Below, piece after piece: positions 12,848 to 12,851 of a stretch of 12,851 nucleotides of DNA. The DNA is from a bacterium (GTDB lineage: Bacteria; Desulfobacterota; GWC2-55-46). The notes beneath the pieces were generated by a model. That model saw only the letters and a list, made by a program, of their open reading frames with translations. It had not been told where the DNA came from and did no database searches. The position numbers and the translations under genes are program-made. The number at the start of each line of letters is the position of its first letter. Position 1 is the stretch's first letter. The stretch is from NCBI GenBank assembly GCA_004298725.1, contig SCQA01000230.1:1-12851 (forward strand). Direction: 5' to 3'.

Positions 12848-12851
12848 GAAA

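Noticed and set aside
12765..12851. Start of an SRP (4.5S) RNA, often found next to tRNA-Ser
   Set aside because: The conserved core GGTCAGG...GGAAGGAAGCAGC is not present in the visible part.

Overview
The window looks like a chromosomal stretch from a diderm (Gram-negative-type) bacterium. The signs are three lipoprotein signal sequences with lipobox cysteines, a RodZ-type morphogenesis protein, a PilF/PilW-like TPR lipoprotein, an HD-GYP protein and a UGA-decoded selenoprotein. The mix fits Desulfobacterota (former Deltaproteobacteria) or Nitrospirota-like lineages, but the exact lineage cannot be fixed from the sequence. Base composition and codon use look even, and no transposase, integrase, phage or CRISPR locus is visible.

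Left part (1-2460): the 5' end of a LivK-type substrate-binding lipoprotein runs off the left edge on the minus strand. Facing away from it is a wrecked DASS (SLC13) anion transporter that keeps only its extreme N- and C-termini. Next, on the minus strand, is a membrane-bound PAS-GAF-HD-GYP protein, a probable cyclic-di-GMP phosphodiesterase.

Middle part (2460-6222): nth (endonuclease III) is followed by a short monocistronic unit, which is the highlight of the window. It encodes a glutaredoxin-like protein whose apparent stop, UGA at 3632-3634, is very probably selenocysteine. Two more codons and a second UGA follow, and a SECIS-type hairpin with the AGGUCU apical loop of E. coli fdhF sits at nearly the same distance. 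The reading therefore ends in U-G-V-stop, as in the Uxx-star family. An intrinsic terminator closes the unit. Then come ndk, a globin-domain protein fused to a four-helix PsiE-like membrane domain, and rlmN, packed as one operon.

Right part (6231-12851): a candidate promoter precedes mtnP (methylthioadenosine phosphorylase), followed by a PfkB-family kinase, a TPR lipoprotein, a rodZ-like gene, a zinc-ribbon/GAF protein and a membrane-anchored HExxH peptidase. A separate promoter leads to a DUF2155 lipoprotein. The order ndk-rlmN-pilF-rodZ is the gammaproteobacterial order, here interrupted by the globin gene and by mtnP-pfkB. The window ends with an inverted heptad-repeat element, tRNA-Ser(CGA) with encoded CCA, an inverted near-copy of the tRNA 3' end, and a perfect hairpin of unknown role.

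No gene-free stretch exceeds about 210 bases. The gaps hold the promoters, terminator and repeats listed.
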